DNA from: an uncultured Clostridia bacterium
Lineage (GTDB): Bacteria; Bacillota; Clostridia; Oscillospirales; Oscillospiraceae
Reading direction: 5' to 3'
DNA: 55,288 nt
Assembly: GCA_947164825.1 (NCBI GenBank)
Contig: CAMUYE010000003.1
Span: 1-55,288, forward strand
The translations under genes and the position numbers were made by a program. The notes below the pieces were generated by a model. That model did not search any database and had not been told where the DNA came from. It worked only from the letters and a program-made list of their open reading frames with translations. Shown here piece after piece: positions 10,819-19,345 of this stretch. Position 1 is the stretch's first letter. Each line of letters opens with the position of its first letter.

Positions 10819-10823
10819 ATCTG

Positions 10824-11363
10824 TCAGCGCGCCCGTAAATAGAACACCAGGGCCGTACCCATGAGGGCGTGACTGAACTCCGGGCTGCCGAAGGCGGAGA
10901 CGACTTCGGAGACGGGGCGCAGCTCATAGGACAGCAGTTCGTCATCGTCGAGATGCTGCTTGCCGGTGGGTATCAGATCCTCTGCCAGATAGCAGTGGAA
11001 GGTGTTGGAAAAGAGGGCCGGATTGGGACTGCAGGCGCCCAGCTTGGTCAGCTTCCCGGCCCGGAAGCCCGTCTCCTCCAGGAGCTCCCGGGCCGCGGTG
11101 TCGGCGGGGTCCTCCTCCCCGTCCCGAACGCCGCCGGGAAATTCCGTGGTGAGCCGCCGGGCGGCGTGGCGCCACTGGCGGACCAGCACAAATTGATCTC
11201 CCAGCACCGGGATCACCATGACCCAGTCCGGAGCACGCATCGCCACGTAGGTCCCGGCCTGGCCCGCGGCTGCCTGCTCGTCCTGTTCAAACACGTCGAA
11301 GACCGGGGTGTGCAGCAAGCGCCGCGTCTCTCCCACGGACCATTTCAGTTCTTCATCGCTCAC
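10824..11363 (-). CDS. NUDIX hydrolase, ADP-ribose pyrophosphatase-like
   Basis: A 179-aa protein with a complete Nudix box, GGVRDGEEDPADTAARELLEETGF (quoted as GX5EX7REUXEEXGU), at about residues 76-99. It binds Mg and cleaves nucleoside diphosphates linked to another group. The preceding VMVIPVLGDQFVLVRQWR strand pattern and the overall size resemble the NudF/ADP-ribose branch. The start overlaps the end of the TetR gene by 4 nt, so both are in one transcript. The exact substrate cannot be read from the sequence. Confidence 0.88.
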   Translation of the reverse strand: MSDEELKWSVGETRRLLHTPVFDVFEQDEQAAAGQAGTYVAMRAPDWVMVIPVLGDQFVLVRQWRHAARRLTTEFPGGVRDGEEDPADTAARELLEETGFRAGKLTKLGACSPNPALFSNTFHCYLAEDLIPTGKQHLDDDELLSYELRPVSEVVSAFGSPEFSHALMGTALVFYLRAR

Positions 11364-11929
11364 GTTGCTTCTCCTTTTCCTTCGTCCGGTTCAAAAATAC
11401 AGCGCAGAAGCTGCGGCGTACAGCCCATCAGAAGCTCCGCCATTTCCTCCGGACTTCGCTGTCGATCGTAGAAGAGCCAGCGGCGGATCATGCCGAGGGC
11501 GCCGAAGCAGTGGTAGCCGATGGCGAATCGCTCCTCTTCGCTGAGCTTCTCGTGTCCCGTGACTTTTTGCAGGGCGTCTGTAAGCAGATCCACCGAATGC
11601 TTGAGAAAATGGCGGCCAAGGGCGTTTTGCGAATCCTCCGCCAGCGCCCGGCTGTAGAAGACTTCATCCGCCCGGATCCGCCGCAGCGCCACCAACAAGC
11701 CCCGTTCGCCCGGACCGTCCTTCAGCAGAGGGATGCAGTCGTCCACGGTCTGGTCAAAGATCCAGGCTGTGAGATCGTACACGTCCCGAAAATGATAGTA
11801 GAAGGTCCTGCGATCCACCCGGCACAGGGTGCAAAGCTCTCCGACCCGGATCCGGCTGAGCGGTACGCTCACAGTCATGGCTTTCAACGTATCGGCCAGC
11901 CGCTGCTTCGTACGATCGGACGCAGTCAT
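11360..11929 (-). CDS. TetR/AcrR-type transcriptional regulator
   Basis: A 189-aa protein. The N-terminal helix-turn-helix (SRIRVGELCTLCRVDRRTFYYHF) has the TFYYHF recognition helix usual in TetR proteins. The C-terminal helical domain (about 65-180) resembles the DhaS/YbiH-like TetR subgroup of Firmicutes. It overlaps the NUDIX start by 4 nt. It may control its own operon; no clear operator was found. Confidence 0.82.
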   Translation of the reverse strand: MTASDRTKQRLADTLKAMTVSVPLSRIRVGELCTLCRVDRRTFYYHFRDVYDLTAWIFDQTVDDCIPLLKDGPGERGLLVALRRIRADEVFYSRALAEDSQNALGRHFLKHSVDLLTDALQKVTGHEKLSEEERFAIGYHCFGALGMIRRWLFYDRQRSPEEMAELLMGCTPQLLRCIFEPDEGKGEAT

Positions 11930-11973
11930 ATGTATTCCTTCTTTCTCCGTGCGTTCCGTCTGTTTGAAAAGCT

Positions 11974-12687
11974 CTACAGCTCCGTAAACCGTTCCTTCGC
12001 CTTGAAGACGGCACAGATCTCCCGATAGGTGCCAAAGACCGTGGCGCGGTCGCCCTTCTGGAAGACGGATTGGGACGTAGGCTTTTCGTTCACACCGTTT
12101 TCCCGCTCGATCATCAGCACGATCACGTTATGTTTGGAGCTAAGATCGTTCTGCGCCAGGGTCTTCCCCTCCAGCTCCTCCGGAACCATGTACAGGGTGA
12201 CTCTGGCGATGGTCTGCTTTGCCATCTGGTCGATGACAGACACGCTGTTAGTGCTCTTCCCGCTGCCGTAGCGATCCGCGACCCGCTCGATCAAGCGGTC
12301 CAGCCAGAGCCGTACCCGGTGATGGCGGACCAGCAGGAACACCGCCGTGATCGCAAAGATCGGGATCAGCATACTCAAAACGAAGTGCCCGAGCTGGGTT
12401 TCGCCCACAGAAACGAAGATGTTGATGAAAGCGGAGACGATGGTGATATTGAACACGTAGCCGAAGAGCATGGTGATCCGCGCCAGACGGCGTCTGGGTC
12501 GGGCGGAAAGCATCATCTCGCTCTCCCGCGTGGTGAAGCCCGTTCCGGTCAGCAAAGAAACCACCTGGAAACGGGCCTTTTCCTCCGGCAGACCGATCAA
12601 CCGGAACAGCACCGTGAAGACCTCGGTGATGATCCAATACATGAGGATCAGAATGGCAAACAACGAAGCAGCGGCATAGATATTCAT
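11974..12687 (-). CDS. Membrane protein with C-terminal TrkA-C (RCK_C) domain
   Basis: A 237-aa protein. There are three hydrophobic segments: about 5-25 (SLFAILILMYWIITEVF), 73-93 (MLFGYVFNITIVSAFINIF) and 103-122 (LSMLIPIFAITAVFLLV). They are followed by a soluble RCK_C-like domain (LYMVPEELEGKTLAQNDL ... VFQKGDRATVFGTY) that in related proteins binds small ligands such as c-di-AMP. There is no K-selectivity filter, so it is not a complete channel. A regulatory or transport accessory role is inferred. Confidence 0.7.
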   Translation of the reverse strand: MNIYAAASLFAILILMYWIITEVFTVLFRLIGLPEEKARFQVVSLLTGTGFTTRESEMMLSARPRRRLARITMLFGYVFNITIVSAFINIFVSVGETQLGHFVLSMLIPIFAITAVFLLVRHHRVRLWLDRLIERVADRYGSGKSTNSVSVIDQMAKQTIARVTLYMVPEELEGKTLAQNDLSSKHNVIVLMIERENGVNEKPTSQSVFQKGDRATVFGTYREICAVFKAKERFTEL

Positions 12688-12703
12688 GGCTGCTCTCCCA
12701 TCT

Positions 12704-12726
12704 CCCGCCGAACGGGCGGGTTTTTT
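12704..12726. other. CCCGCC hairpin followed by a T-tract (plus-strand orientation)
   Basis: CCCGCC-GAAC-GGCGGG then TTTTTT on the plus strand. It has the form of an intrinsic terminator, but both flanking genes are on the minus strand, so it would only stop antisense transcription. Confidence 0.35.
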
Positions 12727-12766
12727 CTGGTTCCGGCGCTCTCGGAACGCCTCCGCGCTTTGGGGA

Positions 12767-13774
12767 TCACTTATCCAGGACGGCGACCTGGATCCCCCGT
12801 ACGCTTTCTTCCATCATTTCAAGCTCCCGGGGAGACAGACGGAGGTCCAGGCAGCGGACGGTATCCGCCACGTTGGCGGACTTTCGCATTCCCACCAGGA
12901 GGCTCATGTTGGGGAACTGCGCCAGCGCCCAGGCCTCCACGAGCTGGGCGAAGCTGCAGCCGCGGGCCTCGCAGAGGGGCGTCCAGGCGGCGAAGGCCTT
13001 GCGCAGTCCGTCGTGATACTTTTCCTCCACCCAGGGGATCCGGGCGCGGATGTCGGTCTTGGCGAAGCGCTTTTCCAGGAAGGCGGGGCCCGTCAGGAAG
13101 CCCTCCTCCAGGACGCCGTAGGTCTGGAAGCTGGTGTTGTACTTCTCGCAGAAGGGGAAGTAGTCCCGGCCGTGGAAGGGCGAGAGAATGCTGAAAAATT
13201 CCTGGACCACGCTGACGCCCTGCCGCTTCTGCGGAGCGTTCTGGTATTCCTCCAGATCCGCAGGCTGGGAGTTGGACAGGCCGTAAGCCCGGATTTTTCC
13301 CTCCCGGATCAGATCCTCCAGGACGCCCACCGTGTCGGCCACGGGGAAGGATTTGCAGACGTAGTGGACGATGAGGGAGTCCAGGTAATCGGTCTTCATC
13401 CGGCGCAGAGAGTCCTCCACGTCCCGGCGGATGGCCTCGGGTCGGGTGTCATTGTTGACGGTGTAGCCGTCCCGGGAGTAGTGGAAGTTGCCGCCCTCCC
13501 CTCTCCAGTTCAGGGAGCACTTGGTCTGAAGGACAAAGTCGTGGCGGCGTCCCGCCAGGGCGGCCCCCAAAAGCTCCTCGCTGGCGCCTGTGCCGTAGAC
13601 CGGGGCCGTGTCGATGTAGTTGATGCCGTGATCCTTGCAGGCATCCAGCAGCCGGGCGGCTTCTGCGGCGGTGGAGTCCCTGTCGGACCACACGCTGCCG
13701 CCTCCCAGGCCCCAGGTGCCCAGGGCGACCACGGAAACGTTCAGATCGGAATTGCCTAATTTCTTGTATTGCAT
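12767..13774 (-). CDS. Aldo/keto reductase
   Basis: A 335-aa NAD(P)H-dependent oxidoreductase of the AKR superfamily. The N-terminus MQYKKLGNSDLNVSVVALG is typical. The catalytic tetrad is visible as Asp and Tyr in YIDTAPVYGTG, Lys in LQTKC and His in LIVHYV. Subfamily AKR11/IolS-like is likely. GGAGATAAACC precedes the ATG. The substrate is unknown. It is downstream of the M28 peptidase and separated from it by a 158-bp repeat block. Confidence 0.9.
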   Translation of the reverse strand: MQYKKLGNSDLNVSVVALGTWGLGGGSVWSDRDSTAAEAARLLDACKDHGINYIDTAPVYGTGASEELLGAALAGRRHDFVLQTKCSLNWRGEGGNFHYSRDGYTVNNDTRPEAIRRDVEDSLRRMKTDYLDSLIVHYVCKSFPVADTVGVLEDLIREGKIRAYGLSNSQPADLEEYQNAPQKRQGVSVVQEFFSILSPFHGRDYFPFCEKYNTSFQTYGVLEEGFLTGPAFLEKRFAKTDIRARIPWVEEKYHDGLRKAFAAWTPLCEARGCSFAQLVEAWALAQFPNMSLLVGMRKSANVADTVRCLDLRLSPRELEMMEESVRGIQVAVLDK

Positions 13775-13793
13775 GGTTTATCTCCTGTCGGGA

Positions 13794-13932
13794 ATGCAAA
13801 ATGCAAAATGCAAGATGCAAAATGGAAATGGCCGGGGGAGCGGACAACAGAGTGCCGTCCCTACAGGCGGGCAGATTGCCCGCGCTGCAGGCTGGGGGAC
13901 GGGCCGGGGGAGCGGGCGGTCAATGACCGCCC
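13794..13932. repeat. Repeat block: TGCAAAA tract and GTAG-hairpins
   Basis: It contains GAATGCAAAATGCAAAATGCAAGATGCAAAATGG at 13794, AGTGCCGTCCCTACAGGCGG at about 13849, GCGGGCAGATTGCCCGCGCTGCA at about 13866 and GGGCGGTCAATGACCGCCCCTACG at 13914. The last unit directly abuts the M28 gene and provides its TAG stop (TCGTAGGGGCGG on the minus strand). Confidence 0.85.
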
Positions 13933-15162
13933 CTACGAGCGGCGCTTGCGGAACAGGTACTCGTCCAGTTCGGTTTTGACTTTCTCGGGGATCTCGCGGC
14001 TGACGGGGCAGACCGCGGCGTTCGCCATCCGTTTCGTGAAGGCCGCGATGAAGGCGATGTCCTTCTCCATCTGGGCCATGGACAGGAGCTCGGGGAGATC
14101 GTAGCGGCAGTGGATGGGGGCGGCGTTGGGGCCGGCGATCCGGGCGAAGCTCAGGGCGGGAACGCCCTTGTCGGCAAAGGGGGTGGAGTCGCTGGAATAG
14201 ACGCCGGTCTTCGCCTCCACGGGGAAGCCCAGCTCCGCGCCCATATAGCCCAGGTAGTTTGCCAGCTTTTCCTCGGCGGTGACCTTGGAGATAAACTTGC
14301 CCAGCCAGGTGCCGATCATATCCAGGTTGATATTGAGGGCGAGCTTCGGAAGCTCCGCCTCGTGGTCCCGTACCCAGGCCTTGGAGCCCAGCAGGCCCCG
14401 CTCCTCGCTGCCGCAGAAGATCAGCCGCAGGCCGTAGTTCAGCTTTTCGGTTTTCAGCGCGTCCAGGACCCCCAGGATGCCCACGCAGCCGGACATGTTG
14501 TCGTAGGAGCCGTGGGACAGGGCCGTGGTGTCGTAGTGGGCGGTCAGGGCAATCCACTCGTCCCGCTTGCCGGGGAGCTCCGCGACCACGTTATGGGACT
14601 CGCCCTCCCATTCCCGCTGTTTGATCGTGATGGAGATCCGCTTCGTCTCATGCCGGAGCAGCTCCACGGCGTCGGCGGTGTGGATGGTGGCGCAGAGGAC
14701 CTTCCGCTCCTCCCCCACCACGGCGGCCCGGAGATCCCGCTCGTCGATATCCCGGTTGGGGAAGTTGACGTTGCCGTATTGGAACAGGATGCCCTTGGCC
14801 CCGGCCTTCATCAGATCCTGATAGGCGAAGAAGCCGACGCCGCCGGTGTCCAGCAGGACGATCTTATCCTTCGCGCCGGCGATGGAGACCGGATCGGTGG
14901 CGGGCATGTAATACAGCTCTCCCTCCACGGTCCCGCTGCCGCAGCAGAAAAAGCCCTTGCAGGGGATCTCTCTGCCATCGGCGAGGACGCGGGCCTCCTC
15001 GATCTCGCCCATGGCCACGGGGAAGGCCTCGATCCGGGCCGGGATCCCCAGAGCCTCGCATTGGGCTTTCAGGTATTCGGCCACCTGCAGCTCCTCCGGC
15101 GTGCCGCTGCGGTGGACAAAGTTGGTGTCGTCAAAAATCCGCTGCATCTGTTCATGCGTCAT
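13933..15162 (-). CDS. M28 family zinc metallopeptidase
   Basis: A 409-aa protein. The M28 zinc-binding set is visible: TAHYDTT, SYDNMSGC, CGSEERGLLGS, NLDMIGTW and a C-terminal CRYDLPELL His region. A protease-associated-like insert lies at about 80-190. No signal peptide is apparent, so a cytoplasmic aminopeptidase is favoured. AAAGGAAG precedes the ATG. The stop codon TAG comes from the start of a hairpin repeat, so the last residues may have been altered by repeat insertion. Confidence 0.88.
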   Translation of the reverse strand: MTHEQMQRIFDDTNFVHRSGTPEELQVAEYLKAQCEALGIPARIEAFPVAMGEIEEARVLADGREIPCKGFFCCGSGTVEGELYYMPATDPVSIAGAKDKIVLLDTGGVGFFAYQDLMKAGAKGILFQYGNVNFPNRDIDERDLRAAVVGEERKVLCATIHTADAVELLRHETKRISITIKQREWEGESHNVVAELPGKRDEWIALTAHYDTTALSHGSYDNMSGCVGILGVLDALKTEKLNYGLRLIFCGSEERGLLGSKAWVRDHEAELPKLALNINLDMIGTWLGKFISKVTAEEKLANYLGYMGAELGFPVEAKTGVYSSDSTPFADKGVPALSFARIAGPNAAPIHCRYDLPELLSMAQMEKDIAFIAAFTKRMANAAVCPVSREIPEKVKTELDEYLFRKRRS

Positions 15163-15198
15163 TTTGCGCTCGCTTCCTTTCTGTAATATTCTGATTTT

Positions 15199-15226
15199 AT
15201 TATATCACAGATTTCCGGAAATGGAA
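15199..15226 (-). promoter_or_regulatory. Sigma-A promoter candidate for the M28 peptidase gene
   Basis: On the minus strand TTCCAT, 16 nt, then a perfect TATAAT. The -35 is weak. It lies just after the terminator of the upstream DHHW gene. Confidence 0.5.
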
Positions 15227-15236
15227 GAGGAAAAGC

Positions 15237-15265
15237 AAAAAAGCGCCGCGTTTGCAGCGCTTTTT
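15237..15265 (-). terminator. Intrinsic terminator after the MBOAT-DHHW operon
   Basis: AAAAAGCGCTGC-AAAC-GCGGCGCTTTTTT on the minus strand, a stem of about 12 bp with one mismatch followed by T residues. Confidence 0.75.
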
Positions 15266-15306
15266 CGCTTTTCGCGGGGCGCTTGCTGCGCGCCGCCGCT
15301 GGGAGT

Positions 15307-16413
15307 TCATCGAACGTGAGCGAGCATGGAGTCCTCACAGAAATTCGGGATATTATAGAGCACAAGAACCTCGGTGATACCGTGCTGCGCAGCATAGGCC
15401 GAAACAGAGCCCCGGAAGAAGCGGAGGTCGATCAGGTGGGTCTCCTCGTAGTCGTCCAGGCAAAACTGGGCGAAGCAGTTGGCGTAGGAGTCCTTGAGGA
15501 TCAGCAGTCGCCCCTCCCCCGCTCCCCGGGCCACGGCGTCGGCTTGGTTGGAGTTGAAGAAGACCCCGTAGGGATCGGCTGTATCCAGAAATTTGCACTC
15601 GTAGATCGAGTCCGCCTCCGAGTTGCCGCCGTTGTAGCTCACGGGCCGGGATTCCCGCTGATACCAGGCTTCGATGGTATCCGGCAAGGCAAAGGGGTCG
15701 TTGACCTTCGCCCAGGTGGTGCCGTAGAAGCGCTCCGTCAGGGTCTCCCGGGCCCAGACCTCCATGGGCGCGGGCGTCTTTCCGGCAGCCTCCCGCCAGG
15801 CGGCGTAGGCGTAATACGCGCCGAGGCTGGTCCAGTGGTGGTCGGTCCGGTAATAGATGTACTCCCATCTGTGGTCTTCCAGCGCCGAAGCGACGCTGCA
15901 CACGGAAAGGCCCGCTTCCTCCGCCGCGGAAATGACCAAGCCCTGGTCCGCCTCCGGCGTCAGAGCCGGAAGCTTCTCCCAGAGGATGCAGGAAGCCGTG
16001 GGGACGGGCATCAGGGTCAGATGGATGCCGTTCTCCCCCAGCCTGTCGGATAAGGACTTCAGCGCGGCAAGGTTTTTGGAAAGCTGCGCTTCATCGAGGG
16101 TCGGATGGCGCTCGATCAGCCAGCCGTCGGCGGCAAAGCTGACGCCGCCGCTCTCAGGCTTGCCGGACATCCGTTCCGCAACCGTTTTCGCGGAGACCCA
16201 GCCGTCCCGGCGCGGAAACTGGTCGGCCAGATAGGTCTCCAGCTCCTGCCCGTATTTGCCGGAAAAGAAGCTCTTTCCGGTGAAGGCGGGGGCCTGCTTC
16301 AAGCTCCGGCGCTCGTGGTCGGACCAACGGCGGTCCGGCAGGATCAGCCCAAGGAGGGTCCCGGCGGCCAGCAGCAGGCAGAAGAGAATCGGCAGCACCA
16401 GTTTTTTCTTCAT
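15307..16413 (-). CDS. DHHW family protein (AlgJ/AlgX-like O-acetylation partner), copy 1
   Basis: A 368-aa protein. ATG 16413 is chosen because AGGTGG lies 6 nt upstream; a GTG at 16422 directly after the MBOAT stop is the alternative. It has an N-terminal membrane anchor (KKLVLPILFCLLLAAGTLLG) and an extracytoplasmic SGNH-like domain. The name motif is in YYRTDHHWTSLG and a probable catalytic Ser in LLILKDSYANCF. Family members act with an MBOAT protein to acetylate cell-envelope polysaccharide outside the membrane. It is last gene of DUF4358-MBOAT-DHHW. Confidence 0.85.
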   Translation of the reverse strand: MKKKLVLPILFCLLLAAGTLLGLILPDRRWSDHERRSLKQAPAFTGKSFFSGKYGQELETYLADQFPRRDGWVSAKTVAERMSGKPESGGVSFAADGWLIERHPTLDEAQLSKNLAALKSLSDRLGENGIHLTLMPVPTASCILWEKLPALTPEADQGLVISAAEEAGLSVCSVASALEDHRWEYIYYRTDHHWTSLGAYYAYAAWREAAGKTPAPMEVWARETLTERFYGTTWAKVNDPFALPDTIEAWYQRESRPVSYNGGNSEADSIYECKFLDTADPYGVFFNSNQADAVARGAGEGRLLILKDSYANCFAQFCLDDYEETHLIDLRFFRGSVSAYAAQHGITEVLVLYNIPNFCEDSMLAHVR

Positions 16414-16422
16414 GTCTGCCAC

Positions 16423-17823
16423 CTAAAAGCGGAAGTAGAGGAAGGGATTGTAGGAGCCGCTGATCAGATAGGCCAGGGACAGGCCGAAGAGGGTCACGAC
16501 CCGCAGCGCGTCCGCCGTGAGCACAAGCCCTTCCTTTCCGGTGGAACGCAGCCGCTCATAGAGCCGTTTAAGCAGGGGCGTGGAGCCCACGGCGCAGAGG
16601 ACCAGCAGGACGGCGTAGGAGCGGAGCTGATAGAGGGCTGTCTGGCTGACAAAGCCTGCGCCCCCGCCGAAGAGGACCCGCAGGAAGCTCAAACCCGCGC
16701 CGAGATCGTCAAAGGCGAAGAGGACCCAGCCCAGCAGGACCGCGAACAAGGTGTAGATCCGGCCGATGGCCGGGGCTTTTTTGATCCAGCGCAGCAGGAA
16801 GAGCTTTTCGATCACCAGCAGGAGGCCGTAATAGACCCCCCAGAGCACGAAGTTCCAGCTTGCCCCATGCCAGAGGCCCGTCAGGAGCCAGACCACGGCA
16901 ATATTCCGAAGCTGCACCGGCAGGCCCTTCCGGTTGCCGCCCAGGGGGATATAAACATAGTCCCGGAACCAGCTTCCCAGGCTCATGTGCCAGCGCCGCC
17001 AGAACTCGGTGACGCTGCCGGAAATATAGGGATAGTCGAAATTCTCCCGGAACTCGAAGCCCAGCATCTTACCCAGACCGATGGCCATATCGGAATAGCC
17101 GGAGAAGTCGAAATAGATCTGGAAGGCAAAGGCGATGATCCCCACCCAGGCGCCCAGGGTGGAGAGCCGGGCCGGATCGGTCTGAGAGACCGTGGACCAG
17201 AGCAGGCCGATGTTGTTTGCCAGGAGAACCTTCTTCCCCAGGCCGGTGACGAAGCGCTTGACGCCGTCGCCGAAGCGGTCTGCGGTATAGTCCCGGCAGT
17301 CCAGCTGCTCGGCCACGTCCCGGTAGCGGACGATGGGACCGGCAATGAGCTGGGGAAACAGGGACACGTAGGCCCCGAAGGAGAGGATGTTCCGCTGGGC
17401 CTTGGCCTCGCCCCGGTAGACGTCGATGGTATAGCTCATGGTCTGGAAGGTGTAGAAGGAAATGCCGATGGGGAGGGGCAGACCCAGCTTGCCGATGGAG
17501 GTCCCGAAGAGGCTGTTGAAGCTGCCCAGAAAGAAATCCGTGTACTTAAAGAAGCAGAGCAGGCCGAGATTTCCGATCAGGGAAATAATCAGACCCAGCT
17601 TCTTTTTGTTTGTACCCCGGTACTTCTCCGTCAGCAGGCCGCAGCAGTAGTCCAGGACCGTGGACCAGAGCATGAGGACCACGTAGATGGGCTCTCCCCA
17701 GGCGTAGAAGATCAGGCTGAAGAGGAAGAGCACGGTGTTCCGGGCCCGCGGCGGCAGGACGTAGTAGACCAGCAGCACCGCGGGCAGGAACAGGAACAGA
17801 AAGGTCAGACTGGAAAAAACCAT
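16423..17823 (-). CDS. MBOAT family membrane O-acyltransferase (AlgI/DltB-like)
   Basis: A 466-aa polytopic protein with about 10-11 membrane segments. It has the MBOAT signatures EFWRRWHMSLGSWFRDYVYIPLGGNRKG and the invariant His in LTGLWHGASWNF. It is predicted to move acyl (acetyl) groups from the cytoplasm to an extracellular glycan acceptor, handing over to the DHHW protein encoded next. It starts 3 nt after the DUF4358 lipoprotein stop and is followed by the DHHW gene with no gap. Confidence 0.92.
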   Translation of the reverse strand: MVFSSLTFLFLFLPAVLLVYYVLPPRARNTVLFLFSLIFYAWGEPIYVVLMLWSTVLDYCCGLLTEKYRGTNKKKLGLIISLIGNLGLLCFFKYTDFFLGSFNSLFGTSIGKLGLPLPIGISFYTFQTMSYTIDVYRGEAKAQRNILSFGAYVSLFPQLIAGPIVRYRDVAEQLDCRDYTADRFGDGVKRFVTGLGKKVLLANNIGLLWSTVSQTDPARLSTLGAWVGIIAFAFQIYFDFSGYSDMAIGLGKMLGFEFRENFDYPYISGSVTEFWRRWHMSLGSWFRDYVYIPLGGNRKGLPVQLRNIAVVWLLTGLWHGASWNFVLWGVYYGLLLVIEKLFLLRWIKKAPAIGRIYTLFAVLLGWVLFAFDDLGAGLSFLRVLFGGGAGFVSQTALYQLRSYAVLLVLCAVGSTPLLKRLYERLRSTGKEGLVLTADALRVVTLFGLSLAYLISGSYNPFLYFRF

Positions 17824-17826
17824 GTC

Positions 17827-18507
17827 TTAGCCGCCGAGCAGTCCGCCGCTGCCGCCGTTGTCCTCGGGGATGACGGCCAGGTTCTCGGGCACGAAGCCAA
17901 AGAGCTCCGCCAGGGCGGCGTCGATCTTGGCGTATTCGTCAGCGGCCAGCTTGGCCTCGGCCTCGGCGTCGGCGTCCTCGGCGGGAGCCGCGCCGGCGAT
18001 GATCAGCATGACGGTATTGCCGACCTTGTAGATCCGGGCGTTCTCCACCTTGGCGACGCCGAAGGGGTACTGCCGGACGTAGCTCACGGTCTGGGCGAAG
18101 CTCTGGTTGAACAGCTCCACAGCCTCGTCGGCGTAGCCGTCTTCGCATTCGGCGATGGCGATCTGGTCCATGTTGAGGGCGGAGACCAGAGCCTGTTTGG
18201 CAATGCAGCTCTTGACCTTGGTCTGGTCGAGCCAGCCGATGGCGCTGGTGAAGATCTCGTCCTGGGGGACGGTTTCGGTGGCCAGATAGCCTTCGCCCAG
18301 GGCGGCGGCGATGGCGGCTTCGATCTCCGCGGGGGTGGGAGCCTCCGCCGGGGCGGGAGCGGCCGTGGTATCGGGCGCTTTGGTCGTGTCGGGCACGGCG
18401 TTTGTATCGGGGATCTTTTGCGTGTCAGTTGGATCCTTGATTTCAGCGCAGGCGACCAGAGTAAGGAGCATCAGGGCCGCGAGGACAAGACAGAGAAGCT
18501 TTTTCAT
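17827..18507 (-). CDS. DUF4358-type lipoprotein, copy 1
   Basis: A 226-aa protein from the ATG at 18507 (GAGGTAATAACG before it); the track start at 18786 is too early. It has a lipoprotein signal peptide with lipobox LLTLVACAE, then a Thr/Pro-rich spacer (PDTTKAPDTTAAPAPAEAP). The globular domain ends in NARIYKVGNTVMLIIAGAA, the pattern of DUF4358, and the tail is Gly-rich. It is directly upstream of MBOAT. A second DUF4358 lipoprotein precedes the other DHHW gene in this window, so a role at the O-acetylation machinery is inferred. Confidence 0.75.
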   Translation of the reverse strand: MKKLLCLVLAALMLLTLVACAEIKDPTDTQKIPDTNAVPDTTKAPDTTAAPAPAEAPTPAEIEAAIAAALGEGYLATETVPQDEIFTSAIGWLDQTKVKSCIAKQALVSALNMDQIAIAECEDGYADEAVELFNQSFAQTVSYVRQYPFGVAKVENARIYKVGNTVMLIIAGAAPAEDADAEAEAKLAADEYAKIDAALAELFGFVPENLAVIPEDNGGSGGLLGG

Positions 18508-18557
18508 CGTTATTACCTCGTATGTATGGTTTTCGGACGATGGTCCGTTGCGGCTGG

Positions 18558-19196
18558 TTAGACGCCGGAGGATCGGAATTGTTCCGGATCCTGCTCCGAA
18601 ATTCTGATCCGGCAGAGCATCAGAACGGCGGGGCCGGTGAGGGTCAGATCGTCGGGAGCGGAGAGGAGCAGGGCTTCGCCGGGGGCGAGGGTGGAGGACG
18701 GCGGACAAGCGATGCTTGTCTCTGCATGCGCGCTGCCTTCCACGCAGTAAAGCAAGACCTGTTCCGCGGCGGGGGACGGCGGACAAGCAATGCTTGTCCC
18801 TACATTCAGATTTGTCTGAGCAGCGGAAAGATGCAGGACCTCCATAGTACCGGTGACGCGGCCCCGGCGGAGCATCAGGTTGAAGTCCCGGCAGCGGCCC
18901 CGGCTGTGGGTGGCGTCGGCCCCGGAAAAGGCGTGGGTCTCGAAGGGGCGGAGGCGCAGGGGCTCGCCGCCGTTATGGGTCAGCTCGATCTCGCCCTCCA
19001 GGGTGGAGATCCAGCGGTCGTAGTCCGGCAGGGGCGTGAAATCCGACTCTTCCAGATCCACCGTGGCGGAGCTGACGCGCCAGAGGAAGTCGCGGTCGGC
19101 GTAGTTCGCGGTCGGCGGGAAAATGGCGAGCTGGGTCGTCGTGCCGCCGGACCATTTCGAGACAACGTAATCAGCTTTCGTGCGTTTTTGCAGCAT
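18558..19196 (-). CDS. HutD/Ves family cupin-like protein with two in-frame repeats
   Basis: A 212-aa protein from ATG 19196 (AGAGGA upstream). The HutD signatures are SKWSGGTTTQLAIFPP, DFLWRVSSATVDLEESDFTPLPDYDRWI and LEGEIELTHNG. The family has a double-cupin fold and is linked in other bacteria to histidine use or cold response; its function here is unknown. Two hairpin repeats inside the gene encode GTSIACPPSP and ETSIACPPSS, duplicating a short peptide and lengthening the protein. The frame is intact. It is downstream of the M18 gene and upstream of DUF4358-MBOAT-DHHW. Confidence 0.78.
   Translation of the reverse strand: MLQKRTKADYVVSKWSGGTTTQLAIFPPTANYADRDFLWRVSSATVDLEESDFTPLPDYDRWISTLEGEIELTHNGGEPLRLRPFETHAFSGADATHSRGRCRDFNLMLRRGRVTGTMEVLHLSAAQTNLNVGTSIACPPSPAAEQVLLYCVEGSAHAETSIACPPSSTLAPGEALLLSAPDDLTLTGPAVLMLCRIRISEQDPEQFRSSGV
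18693..18727. repeat. In-frame hairpin repeat in the HutD-like gene, copy 1
   Basis: GGACAAGCGATGCTTGTC is an imperfect palindrome followed by TCTGCAT. It encodes ETSIACPPSS on the minus strand. Confidence 0.8.
18771..18806. repeat. In-frame hairpin repeat in the HutD-like gene, copy 2
   Basis: GGACAAGCAATGCTTGTCC palindrome followed by CTACAT. It encodes NVGTSIACPPSP and is nearly identical to the copy 44 bp away. Confidence 0.85.
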
Positions 19197-19232
19197 AGTG
19201 ATTCCTCTTTCTGGGGATCGGAATGTCTTGCG

Positions 19233-19345
19233 AAAGATAGAACGGGAGATGCGGATTGCCACGACCAGTGTACGCACTGGTCTCGCAATGACAATCCTGG
19301 GAGGCCGGTGCCTCGGGCGGGCGGCCAATGGCCGCCCCTACGGCG
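19233..19345. repeat. Repeat block after the M18 gene
   Basis: Two unit types: GGATTGCCACGACCAGTGTACGCACTGGTCTCGCAATGACAATCC at about 19253 and GGGCGGCCAATGGCCGCCCCTACGGCG at 19317. On the minus strand the M18 stop TAA is followed by CGCCGTAGGGGCGGCC. Confidence 0.85.
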
